Of a stretch of 5,817 nt of DNA, positions 1 to 5,094 are shown one piece after another. This DNA is from DASYVD01 sp036000545 (GTDB taxonomy: Bacteria; Actinomycetota; UBA4738; CALAEC01), in NCBI GenBank assembly GCA_036000545.1, contig DASYVD010000006.1:1-5817 (forward strand), in the 5' to 3' direction. Positions within the stretch are counted from its first letter, which is position 1, and the number at the start of each line of letters is the position of its first letter. The notes under the pieces were generated by a model. It ran no database searches, was not told the origin of the DNA, and saw only the letters and a program-made list of their open reading frames with translations. A program made the translations under genes and the position numbers.

Positions 1-698
1 GCCAGAGCCCCAGTGAGGAACCAGTGGCCTCTCGCCGGCGGAGTGCCCGTCGCCAGGAACCACGACCATGGGAGCGCGGCCCACGATGCGGCCGCGTCGA
101 GCATGGCCAGGTCGACGAACCTTCCGCGCCCGGCCCGCCGAGCTTCCAGGAGACAGGCCAGGATGCCCACGGCCGCTCCCATCCCGCCCGCCAGGTCGGC
201 CACCTGCGCGGCGGGGATCACGGGGGGGCCCTCCGGAGTCCCCGTCGCCTCGACAATTCCCGCCAATGCGACGTAGTCGACGTCGTGCCCGGGACGGTCC
301 CGGTAGGGCCCGTCCTGCCCGAATCCGGTAAGTGCGCAGTACACCAGTTCCGGATTCGGCTTGGACAGGGCCTCGTATCCCACGCCGAGGCGGTCGGCCA
401 CGCCGGGCCTGAACGACTCGACTACCGCGTGGGCTCGCTCCGCCAGCCGCAGCAGGACCTCGGGCCCCTCCGCAGTCTTCATGTCGAGGGTGATCGAGCG
501 CTTGCCCCGGTCGAGGGCGAGATGGGCGGCGCCGACCCCGTCCACCAACGGCGGGGCCCCCCGCAGCGGATCGCCCCGCCCGGGCTCCTCCACCTTCAGC
601 ACGTCGGCCCCCAGGTCCGCCAGGAGCAAGGTGCAGTACGCGCCGGGGAGAAGTCGGGTCAAGTCGAGGATCATGAAGCCGTCGAGCGGTCGGCTCAC
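1..698 (-). CDS. Alpha-methylacyl-CoA racemase-like CaiB/BaiF family protein (3' end cut by window edge)
   Basis: The first 232 residues of a class III CoA-transferase fold protein are visible; the family is usually around 360 or more residues. The N-terminus has the usual Rossmann-like opening (ILDLTRLLPGAYCTLLLADLGADVLKVE, residues 10-37 in two overlapping pieces), then LDRGKRSITLDM (62-73). The sequence GHDVDYVALAG starts at residue 137 and VADLAGG at 166. His138 and Asp168 are exactly 30 residues apart, matching the catalytic His126/Asp156 pair of mycobacterial Mcr. This favours a 2-methylacyl-CoA racemase, which epimerises 2-methyl-branched acyl-CoAs before beta-oxidation, over a formyl-CoA-type transferase. 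The third catalytic residue (Glu241 in Mcr) lies outside the window. The GTG start at 698 is chosen because SRPLDG aligns with the usual family N-terminus, the start overlaps the upstream stop (GTGA), and an AGGAG lies about 15 bases upstream. A generic CaiB/BaiF transferase is the alternative. Confidence 0.85.
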   Translation of the reverse strand, partial: MSRPLDGFMILDLTRLLPGAYCTLLLADLGADVLKVEEPGRGDPLRGAPPLVDGVGAAHLALDRGKRSITLDMKTAEGPEVLLRLAERAHAVVESFRPGVADRLGVGYEALSKPNPELVYCALTGFGQDGPYRDRPGHDVDYVALAGIVEATGTPEGPPVIPAAQVADLAGGMGAAVGILACLLEARRAGRGRFVDLAMLDAAASWAALPWSWFLATGTPPARGHWFLTGAL

Positions 699-997
699 GG
701 CTTTCGGGGGAGCTCCTCTGGAGTCGGGGAGCCGGCCTCGATGGGGACCTCCTCAGCCACGGGAAGCTCTTCGATGGCGTCCGAAGAGCCGCACCACCGG
801 CACGTCACCCGGTCCCGTTCGGCCTGGAGCACCTCCTCTTCCTCGATGCTGAGGTCGCCGCCCAGCGTGAAGTGGTGGTAGGCGCGGGTCCTCCGGGTCT
901 CGTAGACATCGAACCGGGTCAGGTTGCCGCAGCTCGAGCAGCGGAACCGAGTGCGCGTGTTCCGGATCGGTCGGTCGGTTGGGCCCGTGGTGGCCAT
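695..997 (-). CDS. Small zinc-ribbon protein of unknown function
   Basis: This is a complete 100-residue protein with two CxxC knuckles, Cys20/Cys23 (CSSCG) and Cys66/Cys69 (CRWCG), spaced as in a zinc ribbon that binds one metal ion. Between them is a basic, aromatic stretch (RTRAYHHFTLGG, 37-47 region) followed by an acidic helix (SIEEEEVLQAERD). The C-terminal 30 residues are rich in Glu and Pro and look disordered. From memory, similar short proteins with NTRTRFRCxxCGNLTRFDV-like openings occur in actinobacteria as uncharacterised proteins; I cannot assign a role. The ATG at 997 is preceded by GGGAGG with an 8-base gap, a good ribosome binding site. The TGA stop overlaps the GTG of the racemase-like gene by four bases, so the two are probably translationally coupled. 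Nucleic-acid or protein binding is possible but only inferred. Confidence 0.82.
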   Translation of the reverse strand: MATTGPTDRPIRNTRTRFRCSSCGNLTRFDVYETRRTRAYHHFTLGGDLSIEEEEVLQAERDRVTCRWCGSSDAIEELPVAEEVPIEAGSPTPEELPRKP

Positions 998-1023
998 GTC
1001 CGGAGCCTCCCTCTGCGCTCGTC

Positions 1024-1029
1024 ATGCTA
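1024..1029 (-). promoter_or_regulatory. Possible -10 element of the zinc-ribbon/racemase unit
   Basis: Read on the minus strand this is TAGCAT, the same hexamer as the -10 of the divergent exonuclease promoter. It lies 26 bases before the ATG at 997, leaving room for a short leader containing the GGGAGG ribosome binding site. No good -35 hexamer sits 16-18 bases upstream; that position (about 1047-1052) falls inside the LexA box. It is supported by position and hexamer only. Confidence 0.35.
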
Positions 1030-1035
1030 GTGGTG

Positions 1036-1064
1036 TTGACATCGAACGGATGTTCGAGTAGCAT
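1036..1064 (+). promoter_or_regulatory. Sigma-70-type promoter of the DEDDh exonuclease gene
   Basis: A perfect -35 TTGACA (1036-1041) is separated by 17 bases from TAGCAT (1059-1064), a four-of-six match to TATAAT. Transcription would start near 1071, giving a leader of about 34 bases with GGAGGGGA at 1093-1100 just before the ATG at 1105. Sixteen of the 17 spacer bases are the LexA box, so repressor binding would block polymerase directly. Confidence 0.75.
1042..1057. promoter_or_regulatory. LexA/SOS box (perfect TCGAAC-N4-GTTCGA palindrome)
   Basis: The sequence TCGAACGGATGTTCGA is a perfect two-fold symmetric match to the operator consensus recognised by Gram-positive/mycobacterial-type LexA (core CGAAC-N4-GTTCG). 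It sits entirely between the -35 and -10 of the exonuclease promoter, the classical place for repression. The downstream gene encodes a nuclease of a DNA-repair family, which supports a true SOS operator. It also lies about 45 bases upstream of the divergent zinc-ribbon gene, so it could affect both directions. LexA itself is not in the window. Confidence 0.88.
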
Positions 1065-1104
1065 CCCGAGCGCGCGCGGCCCCCCGAGAGTCGGAGGGGA
1101 AGCG

Positions 1105-2037
1105 ATGCCGGCGAGCCCGAGGAGCGCGGTCCAGCCCACCTTCATCGACCTCGGGGTCCCTCTCTCGGACGTCACCTTCGCCTGCGTCGATCTCGAGACC
1201 GCCGGCGGCTCACCCCCACACTCCCGGATCACCGAGATCGGCGCGGTAAAGTACCGGGGCGGCGAGCGTCGGGGAACCTTCCACACGCTCGTCGACCCCG
1301 GCCTTGCCATCCCTCCGTTCATCACCTACCTCACCGGGATCGACGACATTCTGGTCAGGGGGGCACCGGACGTCGAGGCGGTCCTCCCCTCCCTGGTGGA
1401 GTTCCTCCGCGGCGCGGTCTTCGTCGCCCACAACGCGTCGTTCGACTTCCGGTTCCTCAACCACGATCTGGTCCGGGCGGGGTACGAACCCATCACCGGC
1501 CCGCCCGTCTGCACCGCGAAGCTCGCCCGAAGGGTGCTCGGCGAGGACGTCCGCAACGTCCGGCTGGCCACCCTGGCCGAGCACTTCCGCACCGCCGTCC
1601 GGCCCCTGCACCGGGCCGGTGAGGATGCCGAGGCGTGCGCCGAGGTTCTCCACGCCCTCCTCGATCTCGGTGGGCGCCTGGGCATCCTCACTCTCCGTGA
1701 CCTAGGGGAGGCGGGCCGGGCGCGCGGCCGCCCCCACTTCGCGAAGATCCGCCTCACCGACCAGCTGCCGTCGCGACGGGTCGTGTACCTGCCCGGCGGG
1801 CGTCCGACCGCGCCACCGCCGAGCGCTCCGAGGAGCTCGTCCGGTCCCTTCGCCGCGCCCTCTCCTCCCCGGGCGGGCTCCTCGAAACGCTCGAGGGGAA
1901 CTTACGATCGCGGCTTGCCGTCGACCGCCTTCGATGAGTCCGTGCGTACAGGCCTGCTTGCGCGGGCAACGATCCAGATGGCCGCCGCGGCGGCACCGAT
2001 GGCGTTGTACACGAGGTCCCACCCTGTGTTCACGTAG
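1105..2037 (+). CDS. DEDDh (DnaQ-type) 3'-5' exonuclease with a disrupted C-terminal GIY-YIG region
   Basis: The exonuclease domain spans about residues 22-195 and carries all five DEDDh residues: Asp29 and Glu31 (CVDLETAG), Asp114 (AHNASFDFRFL), and His169 and Asp174 (LHRAGEDAEA). It should remove nucleotides from DNA 3' ends using two metal ions. In actinobacterial homologs such as mycobacterial Rv2191 the domain is fused to a UvrC-like GIY-YIG plus UVR half, giving roughly 600 residues. Here the linker (FAKIRLTDQLPSRRVVYL, about residues 212-229) still resembles the entry to the GIY-YIG domain. After that the frame becomes Pro/Ser/Arg-rich low complexity and stops at 310 residues, inside the convergent gene. 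The ATG at 1105 is chosen over one at 979 because GGAGGGGA lies 4 bases upstream and the promoter lies between the two. The nuclease part may well work; the tail after residue 229 is probably not native. Confidence 0.82.
   Translation: MPASPRSAVQPTFIDLGVPLSDVTFACVDLETAGGSPPHSRITEIGAVKYRGGERRGTFHTLVDPGLAIPPFITYLTGIDDILVRGAPDVEAVLPSLVEFLRGAVFVAHNASFDFRFLNHDLVRAGYEPITGPPVCTAKLARRVLGEDVRNVRLATLAEHFRTAVRPLHRAGEDAEACAEVLHALLDLGGRLGILTLRDLGEAGRARGRPHFAKIRLTDQLPSRRVVYLPGGRPTAPPPSAPRSSSGPFAAPSPPRAGSSKRSRGTYDRGLPSTAFDESVRTGLLARATIQMAAAAAPMALYTRSHPVFT
1785..1937 (+). pseudogene. Out-of-frame remnant of the UvrC-like/UVR region of the exonuclease fusion
   Basis: Shifted relative to the exonuclease frame (the remnant frame starts at 1785, modulo 0 against modulo 1), this stretch reads ASDRATAERSEELVRSLRRA and then LSSPGGLLETLEGNLRSRLA before a TGA at 1935-1937. 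The helical, charged pattern resembles the segment of exonuclease-UvrC fusions and UvrC that precedes and enters the UVR helical hairpin, typically ERYxELVxxLRxAL followed by LxxLExxM. The GIY-YIG module, about 150 codons, is missing between the two recognisable pieces. Bases after about 1900 are also the 3' end of the minus-strand membrane gene, so the last dozen codons may be coincidental antisense reading. The match is by eye. Confidence 0.5.
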
Positions 2038-2528
2038 CCGCCCACGTTGGTCTCCGCCAAGACCCTGGTGGAGAGGAACTCCAGCACTTCGTTGAGCGCC
2101 CCCACGCCCATCCCGGCGAGGCCCACGACAAAACCGACGCCGGCACCGGGTTGTGTTCCCTCCGTCAGCCGGTTCCGGAGCCCCTGCCACACTGCGATCG
2201 TCGCCGCTCCGAACCCAAAGGCGTGTACGGCTTGGTCGAATCGCGGCAGCCCGGGGACGGCCTTGAACCGGTACAAAACACCGTCGCCGACGTACAGGAT
2301 GCCGCCTGCCGCGTGCAGGAGGCCCCAAATCGCGAGGGCCCACAGCACCGGGCCGGAGAACCCGACTCGCTGGTGCACCGAGGCCACGAAGGCGAAGGTC
2401 ACACCGAGCTGAAGGAGGTAGGTGGCCGTCTGCCCCCGATCCGAAGCGATCCCGAACACCGTGAACGACAGGACGTATCCGATCGAGAACACTGTCAGCA
2501 CGGGATGCTCGCGGACGATCCTCGGCAT
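1902..2528 (-). CDS. Polytopic membrane protein resembling DUF2238/YjdF
   Basis: The 208-residue protein has about six hydrophobic segments (roughly 8-28, 36-52, 60-80, 99-118, 130-148 and 172-190) and an Arg/Lys-rich cytoplasmic-looking tail. Polar residues stand out within or next to the membrane: Asp98 and His102 (RFDQAVHAFGFG), Glu147 and Glu150 (NEVLEF), and Asp171 and Asn175 (TGWDLVYNAIG). This pattern resembles the DUF2238/YjdF inner-membrane family, whose function is unknown. The frame is open from a TGA upstream; an ATG at 2528 and a TTG at 2540 are the possible starts, and neither has a clear ribosome binding site. I chose the ATG. A TACGCT about 11 bases before it could be a -10 for a leaderless or very short-leader message. 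Its 3' end overlaps the run-on frame of the convergent exonuclease. Confidence 0.78.
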   Translation of the reverse strand: MPRIVREHPVLTVFSIGYVLSFTVFGIASDRGQTATYLLQLGVTFAFVASVHQRVGFSGPVLWALAIWGLLHAAGGILYVGDGVLYRFKAVPGLPRFDQAVHAFGFGAATIAVWQGLRNRLTEGTQPGAGVGFVVGLAGMGVGALNEVLEFLSTRVLAETNVGGYVNTGWDLVYNAIGAAAAAIWIVARASRPVRTDSSKAVDGKPRS

Positions 2529-2575
2529 GGGCCGAAGCAAGCGTACCGGCAGCCGCCGGGGACTTCACCGACCCT

Positions 2576-2588
2576 CCGATAGAATCGG
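2576..2588. repeat. Short inverted repeat over the thiolase -10 element
   Basis: CCGAT-AGA-ATCGG is a perfect 5-base inverted repeat with a 3-base centre. It covers the whole TAGAAT hexamer and lies in the divergent region between the membrane protein and thiolase genes. It could be a half-size operator, but repeats this short arise by chance in GC-rich DNA. Confidence 0.3.
2580..2585 (+). promoter_or_regulatory. -10 element of a probable leaderless thiolase promoter
   Basis: TAGAAT matches TATAAT at five of six positions. It is followed by only 7 bases before the GTG at 2593, so transcription would start at or next to the start codon. There is no ribosome binding site before the GTG, which agrees with a leaderless message, common in actinobacteria. 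No convincing -35 hexamer is seen. Confidence 0.6.
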
Positions 2589-2592
2589 CCCC

Positions 2593-3768
2593 GTGGAGCG
2601 AGCGGTCATCCTGGAAGGCGCGCGGACGCCGGTCGGCAAGTTCCTCGGCGCGTTCAGCGGAGTGCCGGCGGTCGACCTGGGGATCACCGCGACCAAGGAA
2701 GCGCTGCGCCGCGCCAATGTCGAGCCGGAAGCAGTCGAGGAACTCGTCTACGGCCACGCCCGCCAGGCCGGCAACGGCCCGAACACGGCGCGTCAGGTCG
2801 CCTACCGCTCCGGGTTCGGCGAAGAGAAGGCTGCGTTCACCGTGAACATGGCGTGCGGCTCCGGCATCAAGGCCGTCGAGGCCGCCGCGGCAGAGATCGC
2901 CCTCGGTAACTCGGAGATCGTCGTAGCCGGGGGGATGGAGAACATGACCCGGACGCCGGCGATCCTCGACCGGATGCGACTCGGGTACCAGATGGGGAAC
3001 GCCCCGCTCTACGACGGGATGTACCGCGATGGATTCCTCGACCCGCTGTGCGGGCTGGTCATGGGAGAGACCGCGGAGAATCTGGCCCGCAAGTACAACA
3101 TCCCCCGCGACGAGCAGGACGAGTTCGCCCTGGCCAGTCAGCGCAAGACCGCTGCCGGCAAGGAGCGTCGGGGGAAGGAGATCGTGGCGGTGGAAGCGCC
3201 AAGTCCCAGGCACCAGACGGTGACGGTGATCGAGGACGAGCACCCCCGAGGCGACACGACCTTGGACGTCCTGGCCAAACTGAAGCCCGTGTTCTCGGAG
3301 GACGGCACGGTCACCGCGGGGAACTCCAGCGGCATCACCGACGGAGCGGCGTCCCTGGTGTTGATGTCGGAGTCGCGGGCCAACGGGGAGGGCAGAGAGC
3401 CGCTCGCCAGGGTCGTGGCCGCCGCGTCGGCCGGTGTGGATCCGGCATACATGGGTATCGGCGTCGTGCCCGCCGTGCGGAAGGTACTCGAGAAGACGGG
3501 GTACTCACTGTCGGACTTCGAGGTGGTGGAGATCAACGAGGCCTTCGCCGCTCAGGTTCTCGCGGTGGACCGGGAGCTCAAGCTCGACCACGACCGCTTG
3601 AACCCGAACGGCGGGGCCATCGCCTTGGGCCATCCCATCGGGATGTCCGGAGCGCGGATCGTCCTCACCACCGCGTACGAGATGCGGGAGAAGGGTTACT
3701 CGCTCGGTCTTGCTGCGCTGTGCATCTCCGGTGGGATGGGCATGGCCATGGTCCTCGAGCGCGCCTGA
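2593..3768 (+). CDS. Acetyl-CoA C-acetyltransferase (thiolase)
   Basis: This is a complete 391-residue thiolase, the normal length for the biosynthetic/degradative acetyl-CoA acetyltransferase family. The enzyme joins two acetyl-CoA to acetoacetyl-CoA, or cleaves 3-ketoacyl-CoA, in the cytoplasm. The nucleophile is Cys88 (NMACGSGIKAV), with Asn315 (NEAFA), His347 (GGAIALGHPIGMSGAR) and Cys377 (CISGGMGMA). Each is one position lower than in the Zoogloea enzyme (89/316/348/378), so the active site is intact and the alignment has essentially no net gap. The GTG at 2593 is chosen because ERAVILEGARTPVGKF begins where thiolases usually begin and because of the TAGAAT just upstream; the frame is open further upstream without homology. 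Nothing follows on the same strand, as the next gene is convergent after 10 bases. Whether it works in beta-oxidation or in acetoacetyl-CoA synthesis cannot be told; the racemase-like gene in the same window favours degradation. Confidence 0.95.
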   Translation: MERAVILEGARTPVGKFLGAFSGVPAVDLGITATKEALRRANVEPEAVEELVYGHARQAGNGPNTARQVAYRSGFGEEKAAFTVNMACGSGIKAVEAAAAEIALGNSEIVVAGGMENMTRTPAILDRMRLGYQMGNAPLYDGMYRDGFLDPLCGLVMGETAENLARKYNIPRDEQDEFALASQRKTAAGKERRGKEIVAVEAPSPRHQTVTVIEDEHPRGDTTLDVLAKLKPVFSEDGTVTAGNSSGITDGAASLVLMSESRANGEGREPLARVVAAASAGVDPAYMGIGVVPAVRKVLEKTGYSLSDFEVVEINEAFAAQVLAVDRELKLDHDRLNPNGGAIALGHPIGMSGARIVLTTAYEMREKGYSLGLAALCISGGMGMAMVLERA

Positions 3769-3778
3769 CGCCCGCGTC

Positions 3779-3889
3779 TCAGCCGAGGATCGCCCAGATG
3801 ACCAGGGCGATCACGACGGCAAGAGCTCCCAAAAAGATCATCAGGTCGGCTCGCTTCACCCGGCCCGGCTGCAGCGCGTTGAAGCCCAT
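3779..3889 (-). CDS. 36-residue single-pass membrane peptide
   Basis: The ATG at 3889 is preceded by GGAG with a 5-base gap and lies 8 bases after the stop of the DUF72 gene, so it is well placed for translation as the last gene of the cluster. The peptide has a short N-terminus (MGFNALQPGRVKRAD) with Arg10, Lys12 and Arg13. One hydrophobic helix follows, about residues 15-35 (LMIFLGALAVVIALVIWAIL), ending in Gly then TGA. By the positive-inside rule the N-terminus should face the cytoplasm. It does not look like a cleaved signal peptide because nothing follows the helix. I do not recognise the family. Small proteins of this kind often modulate membrane partners, but no partner is evident. 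Its stop is 10 bases from the thiolase stop (convergent), with no obvious terminator hairpin between them. Confidence 0.7.
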   Translation of the reverse strand: MGFNALQPGRVKRADLMIFLGALAVVIALVIWAILG

Positions 3890-3897
3890 GGCGTCTC

Positions 3898-4809
3898 CTA
3901 CTCCTCCACCTCGGCGCCCGCGCCCAACAGGTCTGCGAACGTCGAGGCGTTCCGCGTGGCGTAGTCCCGGTAGCAGTTGTTGAACAGCGCGTGGGTCTCC
4001 TTGGCCCCCTCCTGGAGGTACTTCACCCGAGGGACCCACTCCTCGAGCTCTTCCTTGGGATAGTCGTAGCGGAACCGTTCGATCGGCGGCACTCCCCGCT
4101 TGTTCCACGTCTCCTCGCGCCGGCCGTGAAACCGCACCACCGCCCACCGCTCGGACGTAGCCTCGGCGAGGGGCGGAAGCGACGACGCGAACCCCTGGGG
4201 CATGTCCACGCACACCAGCGGGATCTCCTCGCTCCGAAGGAAGTCGAGGGTCTTCTTCGCGGACTCCTCGTCCTCGTACCACTTCTTCTGGCGGAACTCC
4301 ACGGCGAAGTCGTAGTCGGGCAGTCGGTCCCGGATGGCCAGGATCTCCTCCTTGGCCCGCCTCCAGGGGAAGAACCACTGCGGGTACTGGAACATCACCA
4401 GCCCCAGCTTCCCCGCCGAGTGCAGCGACATCAGCGCCTCGCGAAACATCTCCCACGCCCGGTCGCGGATCTCGTCGGGAACCTTGTCGGGGTACAGTGG
4501 GTCCGGTGCATCGTCGGCCAGCGATTCGCGGAGGTCCTTCGGTAGGGCGCGGTGTCTCGTCGGATGTCCGGTCATCATGGAGAACGCCTTTACGTCGAAG
4601 ATGAAGTTCTTCGGCGTCCGCTCCACCCACAGCACCGCGTTGCGCTCGCTGGGCAACGCGTAATAAGTGGAGTCCACCTCGACCACAGGGAACTGCGAGG
4701 AGTAGAACTTGAGTCGCTCCTCGGGGTTGTTGGCTTCCGGCGGATACCATCCCGACTCGAGCAGGGTCTTGTCCGTCCAGGACGCCGTGCCGATGCGGAC
4801 CCTGCCCAT
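3898..4809 (-). CDS. DUF72 (YecE-like) TIM-barrel protein
   Basis: This 303-residue protein is at the upper end of the usual DUF72 range (about 240-300). The family signature opens with IGTASWTDKTLLESGWYPP (residues 6-24) and continues with LKFYSSQFPVVEVDSTYYALP (33-53), FIFDVKAFSMMTGHP (68-82 region), FQYPQWF (138-145 region), FAVEFRQKKWY, CVDMPQG, WAVVRFHGRR, and FNNCYRDYATRNASTFADLL near the C-terminus. The fold is a TIM barrel. The biochemical function of the family is not established, so none is given here. The ATG at 4809 directly abuts the TAG of the preceding zinc-ribbon gene with no intervening base, and GGAGG lies about 12 bases upstream within that gene. It is the third gene of the four-gene cluster, followed after 8 bases by the membrane peptide. 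Confidence 0.92.
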   Translation of the reverse strand: MGRVRIGTASWTDKTLLESGWYPPEANNPEERLKFYSSQFPVVEVDSTYYALPSERNAVLWVERTPKNFIFDVKAFSMMTGHPTRHRALPKDLRESLADDAPDPLYPDKVPDEIRDRAWEMFREALMSLHSAGKLGLVMFQYPQWFFPWRRAKEEILAIRDRLPDYDFAVEFRQKKWYEDEESAKKTLDFLRSEEIPLVCVDMPQGFASSLPPLAEATSERWAVVRFHGRREETWNKRGVPPIERFRYDYPKEELEEWVPRVKYLQEGAKETHALFNNCYRDYATRNASTFADLLGAGAEVEE

Positions 4810-5094
4810 CTAGACCTTGGACCTCCGCCGGCGGGCGGCCCGAAGCTCGTTCCTGATCGGCTCGATCACGGTCTCGTCGTCGATCTCCATGGCCAGCTCC
4901 ATACCGGCGATCTGCTGGAGGGCGTCCTGGAGCCGGTTCCCGGCCACTTCGGCCTGTTGGAGCGCCTGCGCCAGATTCGCCGTGTAGTCGCGGTTGAAGG
5001 CCTGACCGCACCACGGGCAATGGCCGTGGGACTCGATGACCTGCTGGGCCAGGAACTCCCGGCCGCAACGGGCGCACGTCCCCTTGATCTTCAT
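4810..5094 (-). CDS. Zinc-ribbon protein with helical and basic tail, unknown function
   Basis: The 94-residue protein begins with a zinc ribbon, Cys7/Cys10 (CARCG) and Cys26/Cys29 (CPWCG), 15 residues between the knuckles. Next come a probable amphipathic helix rich in Gln/Ala/Leu (about 37-70), an acidic patch (EIDDETVIEP) and a strongly basic end (RAARRRRSKV). The ATG at 5094 is chosen because the homologous-looking ribbon begins right after it, GGAGGG lies 9 bases upstream, and it forms an ATGA overlap with the stop of the receiver-domain gene, indicating coupled translation. The open frame extends upstream, but there it is only a shadow of the receiver gene. The basic tail could bind nucleic acid, and the helix could mediate self-association; both are inference. 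It is not related in sequence to the other small zinc-ribbon protein of this window beyond the CxxC pairs. Confidence 0.8.
   Translation of the reverse strand: MKIKGTCARCGREFLAQQVIESHGHCPWCGQAFNRDYTANLAQALQQAEVAGNRLQDALQQIAGMELAMEIDDETVIEPIRNELRAARRRRSKV

Noticed and set aside
222..228. A run of seven G as a possible frameshift in the racemase-like gene
   Set aside because: The minus-strand frame reads smoothly through it (TPEGPPVIPAAQVADLAGG) with the catalytic Asp in register.
24..881. A 285-codon plus-strand frame over the racemase-like and zinc-ribbon genes
   Set aside because: It has low-complexity Arg/Gly/Pro composition and is antisense to two recognisable proteins.
979..1104. An N-terminal extension of the exonuclease starting at 979
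   Set aside because: The extension would overlap the divergent zinc-ribbon gene and contain the promoter and LexA box, and it shows no homology; the ATG at 1105 has a strong ribosome binding site.
2422..2592. An upstream extension of the thiolase frame from 2422
   Set aside because: It is antisense to the membrane protein, has no thiolase similarity, and the normal thiolase N-terminus begins at the GTG at 2593.
1702..3243. A 513-codon open frame on the minus strand across the thiolase and membrane-protein region
   Set aside because: It is antisense to a thiolase with every catalytic residue, has biased His/Arg/Gly composition and no family signature; it is a GC-rich shadow.
3769..3778. A terminator between the convergent thiolase and membrane-peptide genes
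   Set aside because: There are only 10 bases, with no stem-loop plus U-tract visible there or in the adjoining gene ends.
3890..5077. A long minus-strand open frame (432 codons in total) over the DUF72 and zinc-ribbon genes
   Set aside because: It is a Gly/Arg/Pro-rich alternative frame of real genes. Only its last 36 codons (3889-3779), with their own start and ribosome binding site, are kept as a gene.
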